Counted from the stretch's first letter, positions 24,430 through 34,399 are shown. The stretch: 64,000 bases of DNA from Aspidiotus rigidus (GCA_035079385.1 JAVHKY010000004.1:14663001-14727000); one strand, 5' to 3'. Made by a program: numbers and translations. Notes: generated from the letters alone by a model not told the origin.

Positions 24430-24611
24430 AAAAACCACTCAAGTCCCATGAGATAGAATGAAAACCACTCAAGTCTGTCCACGATTCTCCTAACATGTAA
24501 ATAAAAACCACTCAAATCCCTAAATGAAGAATGAAAACCACGTAAGTCGCCTGATCATAGAAATGAAAACCACGTAAGTCGCCTGACATAACTATGGAAA
24601 CCACGTAAGTC
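24430..24611 (+). repeat. Right subterminal array of six AAAACCAC(G/T)(T/C)AAGTC motifs
   Basis: Six direct copies lie at about 24,430, 24,460, 24,503, 24,533, 24,565 and 24,596, spaced about 30-45 bp. The first three carry CTCAAGTC or CTCAAATC and the last three CGTAAGTCG or CGTAAGTCA. All point the same way, opposite to the right TIR itself. Confidence 0.75.
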
Positions 24612-24777
24612 ACTTTAAACTTGAATTCCACATCACTATTGGAGTATATCGGTCAAAATAAAGTTTGAAATAGTCTGCGAGCCTCTCTAAAATATTTTAG
24701 TGAACACTACACCTCAAAAAATATAGAACTGAATTTTTAAAACGTTTTTTTTTGTCTCCTGAAAAATTACCATTTCA

Positions 24778-24808
24778 CGACTTACGTGGTTTCCATTTTA
24801 CAGGGTCG
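24778..24808 (-). repeat. Right 31-bp terminal inverted repeat
   Basis: Perfect complement of 20,077-20,107; followed by the second ATAT copy and the resumed satellite monomer. Confidence 0.95.
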
Positions 24809-25490
24809 ATATGGCTCGCGAGTCGAAATTTTTTCCAAGTCCCCCTTCTGTCGTATATGGCTCGAGAGTCGAAATGTCAAGTCCCCTCCTATAATATATA
24901 GCTCGAGAATCGAAATTTTAAGTCCCCCTCCTATCGTAATATAACTCGAGAGTCAAAATTTTTCCAAGTGCCCCTCCTATCATATATTGCTCGAGAGTCG
25001 AAATTTTTCCAAGTGCCCCTCCTATCATATATGGCTCGAGAGCCAAAATTGTTTCCAAGTCCCCCTCCTAACATATATGGCTCGAGAGTCGAAATTTTAA
25101 GTCCCCCTCCTATCATATATGGCTCGAGAATCAAAATTTTTCCAAGTGCCCCTCCTATCATATATTGCTCGAGAGTCGAAATTTTTCCAAGTCCCCCTCC
25201 TATCATATATGGCTCGAGAGCCAAAATTTTTTCCAAGTCCCCCTTCTATCGTATATGGCTCGAGAGTCGAGATTTTGAGTCCCCCTTCTATCATATATGG
25301 CTCGAGAGTCGAAATTTTAAGTCCCCCTCCTATCATATATGGCTCGAGAGTCGAAATTTCAAGTCTCCCTCCTATCGTAATATAACTCGGGAGTCGAAAT
25401 TTTTCCAAGTCCCCCTCCTATCATATATGGCTCGAGAGTCGAAATTTTAAGTCCCCCTCCTCTCATAATATAGCTCGAGAGTCGAAATTA
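24809..25490 (+). repeat. Satellite array, right part, after the transposon
   Basis: About 16 further monomers of the same satellite, continuing exactly where the left part was cut by the transposon. Some monomers carry CAAAATTTTTCC or GTGCCCCTCC variants also seen at the end of the left part, consistent with one original array. Confidence 0.95.
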
Positions 25491-25560
25491 CGTTTCGTAG
25501 GTTTTAGATGACTCCTAGTCTAAATTAAAACAAAATCAGGTTTCCTAATTGAATTACATT

Positions 25561-25933
25561 ACTGAACAGCTATCCTGTTACAAAGATTCTATTACGTGAT
25601 TCTTAGATACTTTTCAACGCTGAACATGAATCCGTTGTCCGTTTTTTGCTAGCACGTCACAATTTTTACTAATCACGATTAAAGTTCTCGTTTACTTACC
25701 GCGTGTTGTCGCGAAACATATGGACGATAGTGACGTCGCTATCGAAAACGTTCGTTACGTTCCCCGACAGAGCGTGGCAAGTAGACGAGAATATTTGTTA
25801 TGATTACGTGAATATTTATCGTGATTGTGACGCGCTAACAAAAAACGGACAACGGATTCGTGTTCAGCGTTAAAAAGTATCTAAGAATCACGTAGATAAT
25901 AGAATCTTTGTAACAGAATAGCTGTTCAGCAGT
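25561..25933. mobile_element. 373-bp foldback (long inverted-repeat) element
   Basis: The left arm from 25,561 (ACTGAACAGCTATCCTGTTA...) pairs with the right arm ending at 25,933. About 95 bp of each arm match closely, including GATTCTTAGATACTTTT and GAATCCGTTGTCCGTTTTTT. Weaker pairing extends to roughly 140-150 bp per arm. There is no coding capacity. Target duplication unclear, so it is called a foldback/MITE without superfamily. Confidence 0.7.
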
Positions 25934-26282
25934 GTTATAGGTATTTTTACTCTGTTATCAGTTGATGTGACGTCATGGTGATATAATTTATAAACTGAGT
26001 TTGATTGTTCATTCTACAAATATTTGACATGATTGACAGATCATTGGTATTTAATTTAAAGAGAGGGAGTGACTCTCTCAATGATTTTTGCATTGTGAGA
26101 AGAAAAGTCGTGTACTACTCACGCGACCGTGTGAGTGTTTTTTCTTCTATAGGAGCCATATTTACTGAGAATAAACAAATAATACAAGCTTATAATTTTT
26201 TAAATTCCCGAATCCTGAAAAAATTTCAACTCTCGACCTCCGAGCTATATATATTACAGAGGCGTGTTCGATCAGAATCTTG

Positions 26283-26990
26283 ATGTTTCAGGCGAACGAA
26301 GGCATGGTACCCAGAAGCTCGTCTTTTGTTGTGGACTCGCGATGAGAAATCGGATAGTGCCTCTAATTTGGTCGATGCAGGCAAATGTATGGAATTCCCC
26401 TTTGTTCTTAACGAACGTTACCAAGAAGATCGTTGTCTGTGGTGAACTTGCGGCGAGGAATCGGTGCGAGCCCCTGGTTTGAATGATGTGGGCTAACGTA
26501 TGAAACTCTTTTTGTTTCTAGCCATAAGGAGAAAATCACCAAGAAGATTGTCCCTGATGGGGACTTACAATGAGGGATCCGTGTTCAATCGCACCGGGCA
26601 AGTGCGTGAAAACTCGTTGTTTAAGGCAACGGAGAGAGTGATACCGAGAAGCTCGTTTTTGGTAGTGTGCGCTCGCGGTGAGAGACTGACTCAGACCCCG
26701 CTATGATCGAAGCAGGCAAATTCACGGCAATTCTCGTTGTTTCAGGCGATGAAAGGAGTGTCATCGAAGTACTCGTTTTCTTGATGTGAGAGACCCATGT
26801 TTGATTCGGCCGGGCAAACTTGCTGAAAACTCGTTTTGCGTGAACAGACAACGTAAATTTACAAAACATCTTCTCCTATTGCGAACTCACGACAAGAAAC
26901 CAGATGCACCCTTCGTTCAAATCAGAGAGGAACAGACTAGAATAGGTCATTTTTTGCCAGGCGCACCAATTTTTCAAAAAAGCCCCTAAA
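26283..26990 (+). repeat. Diverged tandem repeat, about 95-120 bp unit, five to six units
   Basis: Units share an order of motifs: TTGTTTCAGGCGA-like start, ACCGAGAAGCTCGT, a GTG(A/G)ACTCGCGATGAGA segment, then GATCGAAGCAGGCAAA and AAAACTCG. Starts lie near 26,283, 26,401, 26,512, 26,620 and 26,738. The same unit type forms the interior of the long-TIR element at 47,700-48,150. Confidence 0.65.
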
Positions 26991-27008
26991 AAGCAGGTTC
27001 CCTGTTAA
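26985..27008 (-). repeat. Terminal-type motif AAAGCAGGTTCCCTGTT
   Basis: Complement-type match to 16,908-16,925 and close match to 30,441-30,462, in the orientation expected for a right end. If 16,908 and 27,008 are the two ends of one composite, it holds the satellite, the DDE transposon, the foldback and the tandem repeats. Confidence 0.4.
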
Positions 27009-27099
27009 AACTTGATGATACGATCCAGTACATATCTAGCGCAAATAAATCAACCCATTTAGACCTCAGAATTCCATTCAAATTGGGGGAGTGGTTGGC

Positions 27100-27660
27100 C
27101 TTCAAAATTGATTAAAATAAAATATTATGAATGTTCAAAGATGAGAAGGAGGGATGGGGGGGAGGGGGTATCTCACTTTCGTGGGTTCCAAAATATAAAA
27201 TATGAGTATTGAGTAATTAGGGTGATGGGTGAATTTTTCATCGAAATTTCAAAGATGAGAGACGGGGAGAGTGTATATTTTTTTGGGATCCAGAATTTTA
27301 ATGTAAGTTGAGGGAAATTATGGGTGAAACGAATCCAATGTTTCCTGAAAAAAAATTGAACAAAATTATGACACCGATTTCCATCCAAAATTCGTAGATG
27401 GGGGGCTGCATTTCTTCAAATCTCCTGAATAAAATTGAACAAAATGCGAACAAAATCATCATCTGTGGTTTGAATCCGAAATTCGAAGATGGTGGGAAGA
27501 GGGTTGCATTTCTCCTGCCCCAATTTTAAATTTATGTAGTGAAAGAACGATACATGTACAAAATTTTGAAAAATTGAACGAAGTGTGAACAGAATTATGA
27601 TATATTATTCGCGATCTGAAATTCTGAGATGGGGTTCTGCGGACATGGACCTGTCAAATA
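27100..27660 (+). repeat. Weak tandem repeat with GAAATTC(G)AAGATGGGGG motif
   Basis: A motif like CCGAAATTCGAAGATGG followed by a G-rich stretch and TTGAACAAAATKAT recurs near 27,138, 27,245, 27,385, 27,477 and 27,612, spaced about 90-140 bp. Divergence is high. Confidence 0.45.
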
Positions 27661-27699
27661 CGTATTTCAATTCCGTTTTATTATCAAATAGATCTTTCG

Positions 27700-28920
27700 C
27701 TGAGATGAAACCGAGCAACAAGATATCCTTGTCTCTCCCTTCCTGGCGAAAAAGTTCCTTCAATTTTTTGTAGTCTTTCATTGTCTCGTAAATGATCCAA
27801 ATTCAAGTGTTTGTGTTTTCTCAAACTCTTTGAAGTCTATTCCTCCAAAACCTAACATCCGAAGCGTTGTCGAACCAATTTACTGTTGAGAATATTGATT
27901 TTTTCACAATTTTGGGCACGAATAAAAGAGCAGTAGTTAGTGATAAGAATCAACTTTTTGAATCATGGACGGTTGGCAATTCGACCTATAAATCTCAGAT
28001 CCGAATTAATCGTTCAACTGGTAGTCACGATGTACAACTTTTCTTTGAGACGAAATAACAAGATTTTTTCATCGTCTTCCCAGCTCGCTGTATTTTGGCT
28101 TTGTGTAAGAGGAATCGAATCGTGAATGAAATAAATTGTGGCACCGCGACGACAGAAAAAAACGTCGAATAAAACGGTGATGACGTACTTCGTATCTCAA
28201 CCTCTATAATATTGTAATATAACAGTGCATACCCACACCAAATGATTATTTTCAGCTATACGACGTAGATGGGAAACTTCAGTCTGGCTAACAAATTTAA
28301 AATTCGAGCGGGAAACTTGATCTCAACGAAAAATGAATGCAAATTAGAAAAAAAAAATTAAATGTTAATTCTGCGATAAAATTGCAAAATCTCAGTCGTT
28401 GGGGAAATTTAAGATCTACGAAATAATTTATACACGATGTTAGACGCCGACACCAGTTTTCATACGCAAATATCGGATAGCTAGAACATGTTCTTAAAAA
28501 ATATAGTAAGTACCTACCGTGAGTTGGTTGGTCTGGGTTCAGCCTGTAATGATGAAATGAACTTGATGATTGTAGACCACCGCAAAATATTGTGGGCTAT
28601 TCGATTAAGCGCTGAATTTTTATTACGAACTAATAATTCTTTTTGTTTTTCTTGATTGAGCGTTGTAACGTGAAAATTTGCTCGCTACACGATTGTTTAC
28701 TTTTAATCGACGCACTCATCGATATTAAAGAAAAACTTACTTTCTTGTCTACCAATGTAGCCTTGAACCATAAATTGAATCAATTAGCATCGATGTCTTT
28801 CCATCTTCTCTTCTCCTGTAATATTCGATGCACGCATATATCAGAGGTATGTAGGTGTACTAGGAGGGGTAGGAGGAGGAAACATTGAGACTAGCAATTC
28901 TCCGAGTTTTTCTTACTTCT
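27700..28920. other. Intergenic DNA, nothing firmly recognised
   Basis: Short frames without motifs. A minus-strand GTAAGT near 28,740 with an upstream acceptor was examined but the enclosed segment has stops in all useful frames. Confidence 0.3.
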
Positions 28921-28929
28921 TTATGCAGG

Positions 28930-29320
28930 GTTGGATGATCAAACTATTCCTCCCCTATCCCTATATACAACTCAATCGTCACCATTTTAAACCTTCCTTT
29001 TCATATTCGAAAGTCCATATTTTCTCAATTTCTCTCCTCCTTCCCTTCCGTTTTTCTATTATGAGATACACAGACAATTACTTGATCTTACCTTCGATTT
29101 GGAATACTCTTGGACTCCCTACATCAAACTTTCAAAAGCCAAGTGCCGAAACTCATTAAATGATCTTGAATATCCATCCCACCCTCACTCTGGTTGCAGT
29201 CGCAAGCTCTTTCTTCAACCACAGAATCATAATTTTCTATTCCGCTCTAAACTGGAGTACGGGTCCTCAATCTACAGACAGGTTTACAAATACATAGTTC
29301 AAAAACTCACAAATTCTTTA
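28930..29320 (+). pseudogene. LINE relic: reverse transcriptase C-terminal part
   Basis: The plus strand reads, across frames, EYSWTPYIKLSKAKCRNSLN (29,100-29,160), LEYPSHPHSGCSRKLFLQ (29,169-29,220) and RSKLEYGSSIYRQV (29,247-29,285). This is the late RT region of the local Jockey-like family. It stops where a satellite-bearing element starts, and a matching RNase H piece lies at 30.9-31.2 kb, so one LINE copy was probably split. Confidence 0.65.
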
Positions 29321-29340
29321 ACGGAGCTAAACGAGGGGTG

Positions 29341-30462
29341 ACAGGAAACCTGTTTTACGGGGCACGTGGGACTCCAAAAACTCAGGGGTTCTTTAATGGA
29401 GTTGAACACGTGGTGGCAGAGAACCTGTTTTATGGACACGTGAGATCTGAGAAATGTAGATTGTCATGTCCTGAGACTGACCTATGATGTCATCAAATTG
29501 TGACGTCACATGCCCAGACTTTGGAGTTATATTATAATAGGAGGGAAACTTGAGAAAAAATTAGTTGCTGTCCCGAGTCCCCTAGAGCCTGACGTTTTCC
29601 AAGTCCTAAAATCATGACGTGACAACTTGAACGCGCTGTAATTTCAAGGAAGCCGTCGTCTTCCCAAGTCTCCCTCCTATCATATATAGCTCGGAGGTAG
29701 GAATTTTTCTAACCCCTCCTACCATATGATAGCTCGGAGGTAGGAATTTTTCTAAGTCCCCTTCCTATCATAATATGGCTAGAGGGTCGAAATTTTCCTT
29801 GTCCCCTTCCCCTCTCCGTGACGTCATCAACCTCGCCCGCGGACGAAAAATTTCTAGAAGTACCCCCAACAAAAGGGATAGCGAGTTCCCCGCTAAAAAA
29901 ACTCGCAGCCCACGTGGTGAGCTACTTGAGGTTGCCTTCATTAATTTTGTTGATTGTATGGGAGTCACTCGTGTGCATTGTTATTCCTGTACAGCTTGAA
30001 CTTTGTTCCTCACCACCGTGATAGATTTTCCTCATCAGGTCAAGTTCTAGGCGCATTATTTTTTCAGTGGTTTCCCCAGCAGGCCTAATCGACTTTGACG
30101 TTCAAAGCTTCTTCAAGTCCTCTTTCTATTTGATGGAGCTCGGCCACTCCTATCATTTACAGCTTAAAATTTTTCGGAGTCCATCTCTCCCTCATGTATA
30201 CCTCGGAAGTGGAAATTTTTCTAAGTAACTTTCCCATCATATGTCTGCACCTAAAGAAGGTACCAATGTTATCAAAACATGCAAATTTATGTATAAAATA
30301 ATAAATTAATAAATAAATCCAAGTCCCCCCTCCAATCATTCCCTTACTATCATATATGTGTAGCTCAAGAAAAGAAACAAAATTTTTCTGAGACCATTTT
30401 GGTCGGACGTTGGACGGCGGACGGCTAATTTTTCAACCAGCCCGTAGAACAGGTTCCCTGTT
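29341..30462 (+). mobile_element. Satellite-bearing element with CAGGRAACCTGTTTTA-type ends
   Basis: Starts with ACAGGAAACCTGTTTTACGG (29,341-29,360; an internal duplicate at 29,417-29,435) and ends with the inverted form CCCGTAGAACAGGTTCCCTG (30,441-30,460). The interior holds satellite-like monomers (29,660-29,800 and 30,170-30,240) and a (AATA)n tract near 30,295-30,317. Related pieces are at 16.9, 27.0 and 51.2-51.5 kb. No coding capacity, so it would depend on another element for movement. Confidence 0.55.
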
Positions 30463-30880
30463 GAAATTTTGACCAAGACGTATATGATAGGGGACTTGCC
30501 TTCCTATCACATAAAGGAAGAAAGAAAGAAAGAAAGAAAAGAACTGACTAAATAAAATAAATAAATAAATAAATTCTATAATATACAGCTCGGAGGGAGA
30601 AATTTTTCCAAGTCCCCATTCTATCATAATATGTGACCCCGTCTACAGAAACCCGCCTCCGCATTAGGTTTCGATCAGGAGAAAAGGATCTATTCCTTTT
30701 CTCCTGATTGTATTTGAATACTAGGACGGATTTCTGTAGACGTGGTCACATATAGCTCAGAAGTAGAAATTTTTCCAAGTCCACCTTTTATCATAATGGC
30801 TCGGAGGAAGAAATTTTTTCAAATCCCCACCTATCATACTTGTCCTGGAGGTGGAAATTTTTCCATGTCCCACGTTTTGC
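30463..30880 (+). repeat. Satellite-like monomers with simple repeats
   Basis: Contains (GAAA)n at about 30,507-30,540, (AAAT)n at about 30,551-30,575 and diverged satellite monomers (TATAGCTCRGAAGTAGAAATTTTTCC type) at 30,575-30,865, interrupted by the foldback at 30,632-30,750. Confidence 0.7.
30632..30750. mobile_element. 119-bp foldback MITE with TA target duplication
   Basis: Nearly complete palindrome: TGTGACCCCGTCTACAGAAA at the left pairs with the right end TTTCTGTAGACGTGGTCACA, and the inner arms TCAGGAGAAAAGGA meet at TCCTTTTCTCCTGA. It sits in a satellite monomer between TA at 30,630-30,631 and TA at 30,751-30,752. Removal with one TA restores the monomer ATCATAATATAGCTC. A TA duplication fits the Tc1/mariner superfamily. 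Confidence 0.8.
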
Positions 30881-30889
30881 CTCCCGGCG

Positions 30890-31200
30890 CCCGTCATTTT
30901 TCTTCAAATTATTGTAAAGCACCTCGTTACATATCTCTCATCACCCCTCTCCGTAAATTCATCCTCCTTTCCCTCTCTCTTTCCTCTCTTCAAGTCATCA
31001 AGACCCCAACTCTTGTAAGCTTTTTCGTTCAGCTCATTCTCACCTCCCCGCACACCTCAACATCTTCTCTATCTTCAATTCCCACCCTCTAGATTCTTGC
31101 GCATGGTCATATCGACCTCTCGGAATACGACGCAGTGGACCTAGCAGCTCAATTACTGGTTTCTCCCCTTCTTCGGCCTTTAAAGTGCTGAAGGTTGACT
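30890..31200 (+). pseudogene. LINE relic: RNase H C-terminal part
   Basis: The plus strand reads a serine-rich linker and then ILAHGHIDLSEYDAVDLAAQ near 31,095-31,155, the degenerate WIPGHxGIPGNExAD motif of LINE RNase H as in the copies at 9.47 and 38.8 kb. It probably continues the RT relic at 28.9-29.3 kb across the inserted satellite elements. Confidence 0.6.
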
Positions 31201-31219
31201 GCAGCGATTTTTGTACGTG

Positions 31220-31795
31220 TGGCAGAACCAACGAACTATCGAAGTTAGCGATCTTGTGTTTTTAGAGGTCTGTACTTACTATAATATCATCAATCGTCTT
31301 GTCAAGTTATGTATGTGACTCATGTCCCAACATGATTCTTACACATCCTAGCTGTGACGTGGCAGACATTTTGCTCATGATAATCAGTGCTGTACATGTA
31401 TGAATGCGCGTCGCGTCGGTTACCTATCGGAAATATTCATTCTATTCGAATTTCCGTCAAGATTTCGTATACTTATACAGTATTTTATTGATTTCTAGAT
31501 TTGTCGATCACCGCATGGGAAACAAAGACAATATAAAGGTTAGTAAAATGTTTCTATTTATTATTTGTAATATACGGCGGTTACGAAACTCTCCGTTTAA
31601 TATTAGGCATCTCCTTTTGGTACTCGGTCGGTCAGTCGGATAGTAAGCAAAGAGTTAAGGGGAAACGGTTTCTTACAACCCTGGTGAATCTCTCTCTCTC
31701 TCTCTCTCTCTCACTCAATATGTAGCAGCTTCTCAAGGCAAAGGATATAGGCTCAAAAGTAGCAAAGGTCAAAATTCTTCCAAATAGTACGGTCC
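31220..31795. other. Intergenic DNA with a (CT)n microsatellite
   Basis: (TC)n run at about 31,690-31,712. No gene supported. Confidence 0.4.
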
Positions 31796-32170
31796 CAACA
31801 GCTTGATGTGGTTGTTAAAAGCAATTTTATGATTGATTATTGCCCTACATATTATTCAGACAAACAAATATAGCCTGTGTGCCTATTTTTCTCACTCTCC
31901 GTTTTCCAAGGTACCACCCCCCCAAATCTAAAAAGCTCGTGTATCTCGAGAAATATTGACTTATTTAAAAAAGTTTTCAAACAAAAGTTGTTCCATTATA
32001 TCTCTTCTACAACTTTACTTCTTATGAAAATTTCATTTTGAACAATCCTAACGCTTTAAATTTGAAAAAACATTGTAAAAAGAAACAAAGAATCACGTTT
32101 TTTACATTCTTAATGAGTTAAATGAAATAACGAGGCTTTTCCCGCACCGTTTTTTATTAAAAGATCGTGA

Positions 32171-32202
32171 CGTTTCGGCCCAGCTAGTGGCCTTTATCAA
32201 AC
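32171..32202 (-). ncRNA. Hammerhead-like motif in Penelope-like element (degenerate)
   Basis: The minus strand reads TTTGATAAAGGCC, a seven-base loop, then GGGCCGAAACGT. This resembles CUGAUGA - stem II - GAAA - GUC of the hammerhead ribozymes known in Penelope-like elements. Two core positions differ (UUGAUAA for CUGAUGA), so cleavage is doubtful. Copies occur at 34,839-34,870 (-) and 36,713-36,747 (+, with GGGCUGAAAC). Confidence 0.35.
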
Positions 32203-32296
32203 GAGACTAAAGATGAGGAAAACAAGAACGTAGATTACGGGTAATACAGTACCTAGGTATGTAAGCCGTGAGTCATAAGGGGAAGGAAACATGAAA

Positions 32297-34399
32297 TTAT
32301 CTGCTGATGTTCGAGATGGTAGGAGCGTACACAGATGCAAAATTTACAGTATCACTCTTAAAGTTGACGACAGTATTCGAACGTTTTATTATTTCAACAA
32401 CTTCCCTTATCTTACGTTTTTTGTCATTAGATTCATTGGCTAAAATCTTGATCTGCTGAAAATTAAACTTATGGTTACATTCTTTGGAATGGACAGCCAG
32501 AGCAGTGTGATCATTTTGGTTTCTTTCGCCGGTTTTATGTTGGGAGAGTCTAGCAGAAAGTAACTGACGAGTCTCTCCCACATAAAGTTTAGGGCAATCA
32601 GAACAAGGAATACAATAAACAACACCAGCTCTTTTAAGAGGGGGGGTAGGATCTTTTTTTCGAGAGAAAATTTTTTGATCGTGGAGGGTGTTGTGGTTAC
32701 CGAAAGCAATACAAATTTTGGGATCTAAAGAACGTAAGAGTTTTTGGATGATCATACTGCTCTGACCTACATAAGGTATAGAAAAATATTTAGGTTGAGG
32801 GTGGTTCTTTACAACAGTATTTGGCTTATAATTAAGTACACGTTTGATGAAATATTTTGGATAACCATTATCAGTCAGTAATTTACAGAATTCACAAATA
32901 AGTTGGTCATGAAACACAGAATCAGAAACTTTTAGCCATTTTTCTTTTAGATTGAAAGCAGTATTAAACTTATAATGAAAAGGTTGGTGTGAAAGAAAAT
33001 GAATAATTCTACCTGTGTACGTAGGTTTTTTGTAACGACAACATTTTAGAGAACTATTAGTAGTACGTAATATCGATATATCTAAGAAATTAATATTATT
33101 GTAACTTTTTTCATAAGTAAATTGTATGCGGTTGTGGAAGTTGTTGATAAATTTAAAAAGGTCGTCAAAAATTGAGTCATGAATCACAAACAAAGAGTCG
33201 TCTACATACTTAGTCATAAATTTAATACCAGTGTCAAATTCTGCAGTTATTTTCTTAAAAAGTTCATCAAGGACTAGTTCTGATACGATAGATGAGAGTG
33301 GGCTGCCCATGGCTACGCCATGTAGTTGAGAATAGAATTTTCCTTGAAATTGAAAATACCCGTTGTTTAGGCAAAAGGCCAAGATTTCCAAGAAGAGGTT
33401 CTGATCGAGTGAAGTGTGGAGTTTTATATCATTCCAGCGATCCGATACTGTAGTTAAGACCAAGTCAACGTCGATGTTGGTGAATAAAGAAACGGCGTCA
33501 AATGTTGCGAGGGTGTCCGCAGTGTCCAAAACAATGGTTGAAAGTTTCGGGGGGAGTGATTCAGAAGAGCGTGTGTTTATATCATCGTTGCGAATGCAGT
33601 TCAGGATATTTGCGATAAACTGCGACAGCCGGTACATTGGGGCCTTTACAAAAGATACCACTGGTCTTAAAGATGAGTTTTCTTTATGGATTTTTGGTAA
33701 ACCATAAATTTTAGGAGGTAGGCCGTCGTAGCAGGTGAGATAACGTTTCAAGTTGAAGTCGATGAGGTTCTTCTCAAACATATCTTTGACGTAATTATTG
33801 TTCTGTGTTTGAATCTTTGAAGTGGGGTCTGATTTCAATATTTTATAAGTGGTGGGATCTTGAAGAAGAGAAGAAAGTTTTTCAAAATATTCGTCTTTCT
33901 TGATTATTACGGTTGCGTTACCCTTATCGGCTCTTACTATGTATAGATCGTTGTTTTCTTTCAAGAACTGTTTCGTAGAGATAACATCTTCCTTGAGGTA
34001 TGCGAGGCAATTTTTGCTCACTAGTTTCTCCTGGAAAGCTTGAGACCGTCGCAGGTGGTGATTTATTCGTTGTCTTACTTCTTCTGTTTTTACTGCAGGG
34101 AATCTCGTTTCACGGATTGCGTGTTCGGTATCAGTAAGGATTTTTTCCACTGGAATATTGGAGGGGGGGAGTGCAAATTTTGGTCCTAATTGTAGTATTC
34201 GAGAAACATTATCAGGAATAGTACGATCTGTAGTGTTTATCAACCATTTTTCATTAGTTTTTAACGCTATACTTTGCTTGATATATTTTTGGGATAGATT
34301 TTCTAGCTTTTTGGAGGATGAGCGTTCTTTCAGGATCTCTTCTTTCTTCCCCTTCCAATCGATGTACGCCATACATACTTTGAAGAGAATTGTGGTCAT
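32297..34399 (-). CDS. Penelope-like RT / GIY-YIG endonuclease polyprotein
   Basis: 700-residue open frame from ATG at 34,399. Motifs: RADKGNATVIIKK (156-168), YGLPKIHKENSSLRPVVS (232-249), FDAVSLFTNIDV (300-311), GVAMGSPLSSIVSEL (361-375), the catalytic MTKYVDDSLFVIHD (395-408), NINFLDISILR (435-445) and a GIY-YIG nuclease with YCIPCSDCPKLYVGETR (595-611) followed by RLSQHK. Function: self-primed reverse transcription at a nick made by the GIY-YIG domain. The likely N-terminal part is in another frame (34,679 down to about 34,390, including KQCQSAGFFPSHIENCF and CGARTNMNRSF), so a one-base frameshift separates it from the main frame. The enzyme part is otherwise intact and nearly identical to the inverted copy at 35,135-36,619. 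Confidence 0.88.
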   Translation of the reverse strand: MTTILFKVCMAYIDWKGKKEEILKERSSSKKLENLSQKYIKQSIALKTNEKWLINTTDRTIPDNVSRILQLGPKFALPPSNIPVEKILTDTEHAIRETRFPAVKTEEVRQRINHHLRRSQAFQEKLVSKNCLAYLKEDVISTKQFLKENNDLYIVRADKGNATVIIKKDEYFEKLSSLLQDPTTYKILKSDPTSKIQTQNNNYVKDMFEKNLIDFNLKRYLTCYDGLPPKIYGLPKIHKENSSLRPVVSFVKAPMYRLSQFIANILNCIRNDDINTRSSESLPPKLSTIVLDTADTLATFDAVSLFTNIDVDLVLTTVSDRWNDIKLHTSLDQNLFLEILAFCLNNGYFQFQGKFYSQLHGVAMGSPLSSIVSELVLDELFKKITAEFDTGIKFMTKYVDDSLFVIHDSIFDDLFKFINNFHNRIQFTYEKSYNNINFLDISILRTTNSSLKCCRYKKPTYTGRIIHFLSHQPFHYKFNTAFNLKEKWLKVSDSVFHDQLICEFCKLLTDNGYPKYFIKRVLNYKPNTVVKNHPQPKYFSIPYVGQSSMIIQKLLRSLDPKICIAFGNHNTLHDQKIFSRKKDPTPPLKRAGVVYCIPCSDCPKLYVGETRQLLSARLSQHKTGERNQNDHTALAVHSKECNHKFNFQQIKILANESNDKKRKIREVVEIIKRSNTVVNFKSDTVNFASVYAPTISNISR

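Larger units (their letters stand above)
20077..24808 (+). mobile_element. 4.7-kb DDE DNA transposon with exact 31-bp TIRs and 4-bp target duplication (Sola-like?)
   Basis: The first and last 31 bp (20,077-20,107 and 24,778-24,808) are perfect inverted repeats beginning CGACCCTGTAAAATGG. The insertion lies inside a satellite monomer: removing it and one copy of ATAT (20,073-20,076 and 24,809-24,812) restores the normal CATATATGGCTCG sequence, proving both boundaries and a 4-bp duplication. Inside each end are multiple copies of an AAAACCACGTAAGTCG motif. The element encodes a spliced transposase. A 4-bp duplication is known for Sola elements among others; assignment to Sola is an inference. 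The intact main coding exon and perfect TIRs indicate recent activity. Confidence 0.92.

Noticed and set aside
28640..28890. Possible minus-strand exon with GTAAGT donor near 28,740
   Set aside because: The segment back to the nearest good acceptor has stops in every frame that would be useful.
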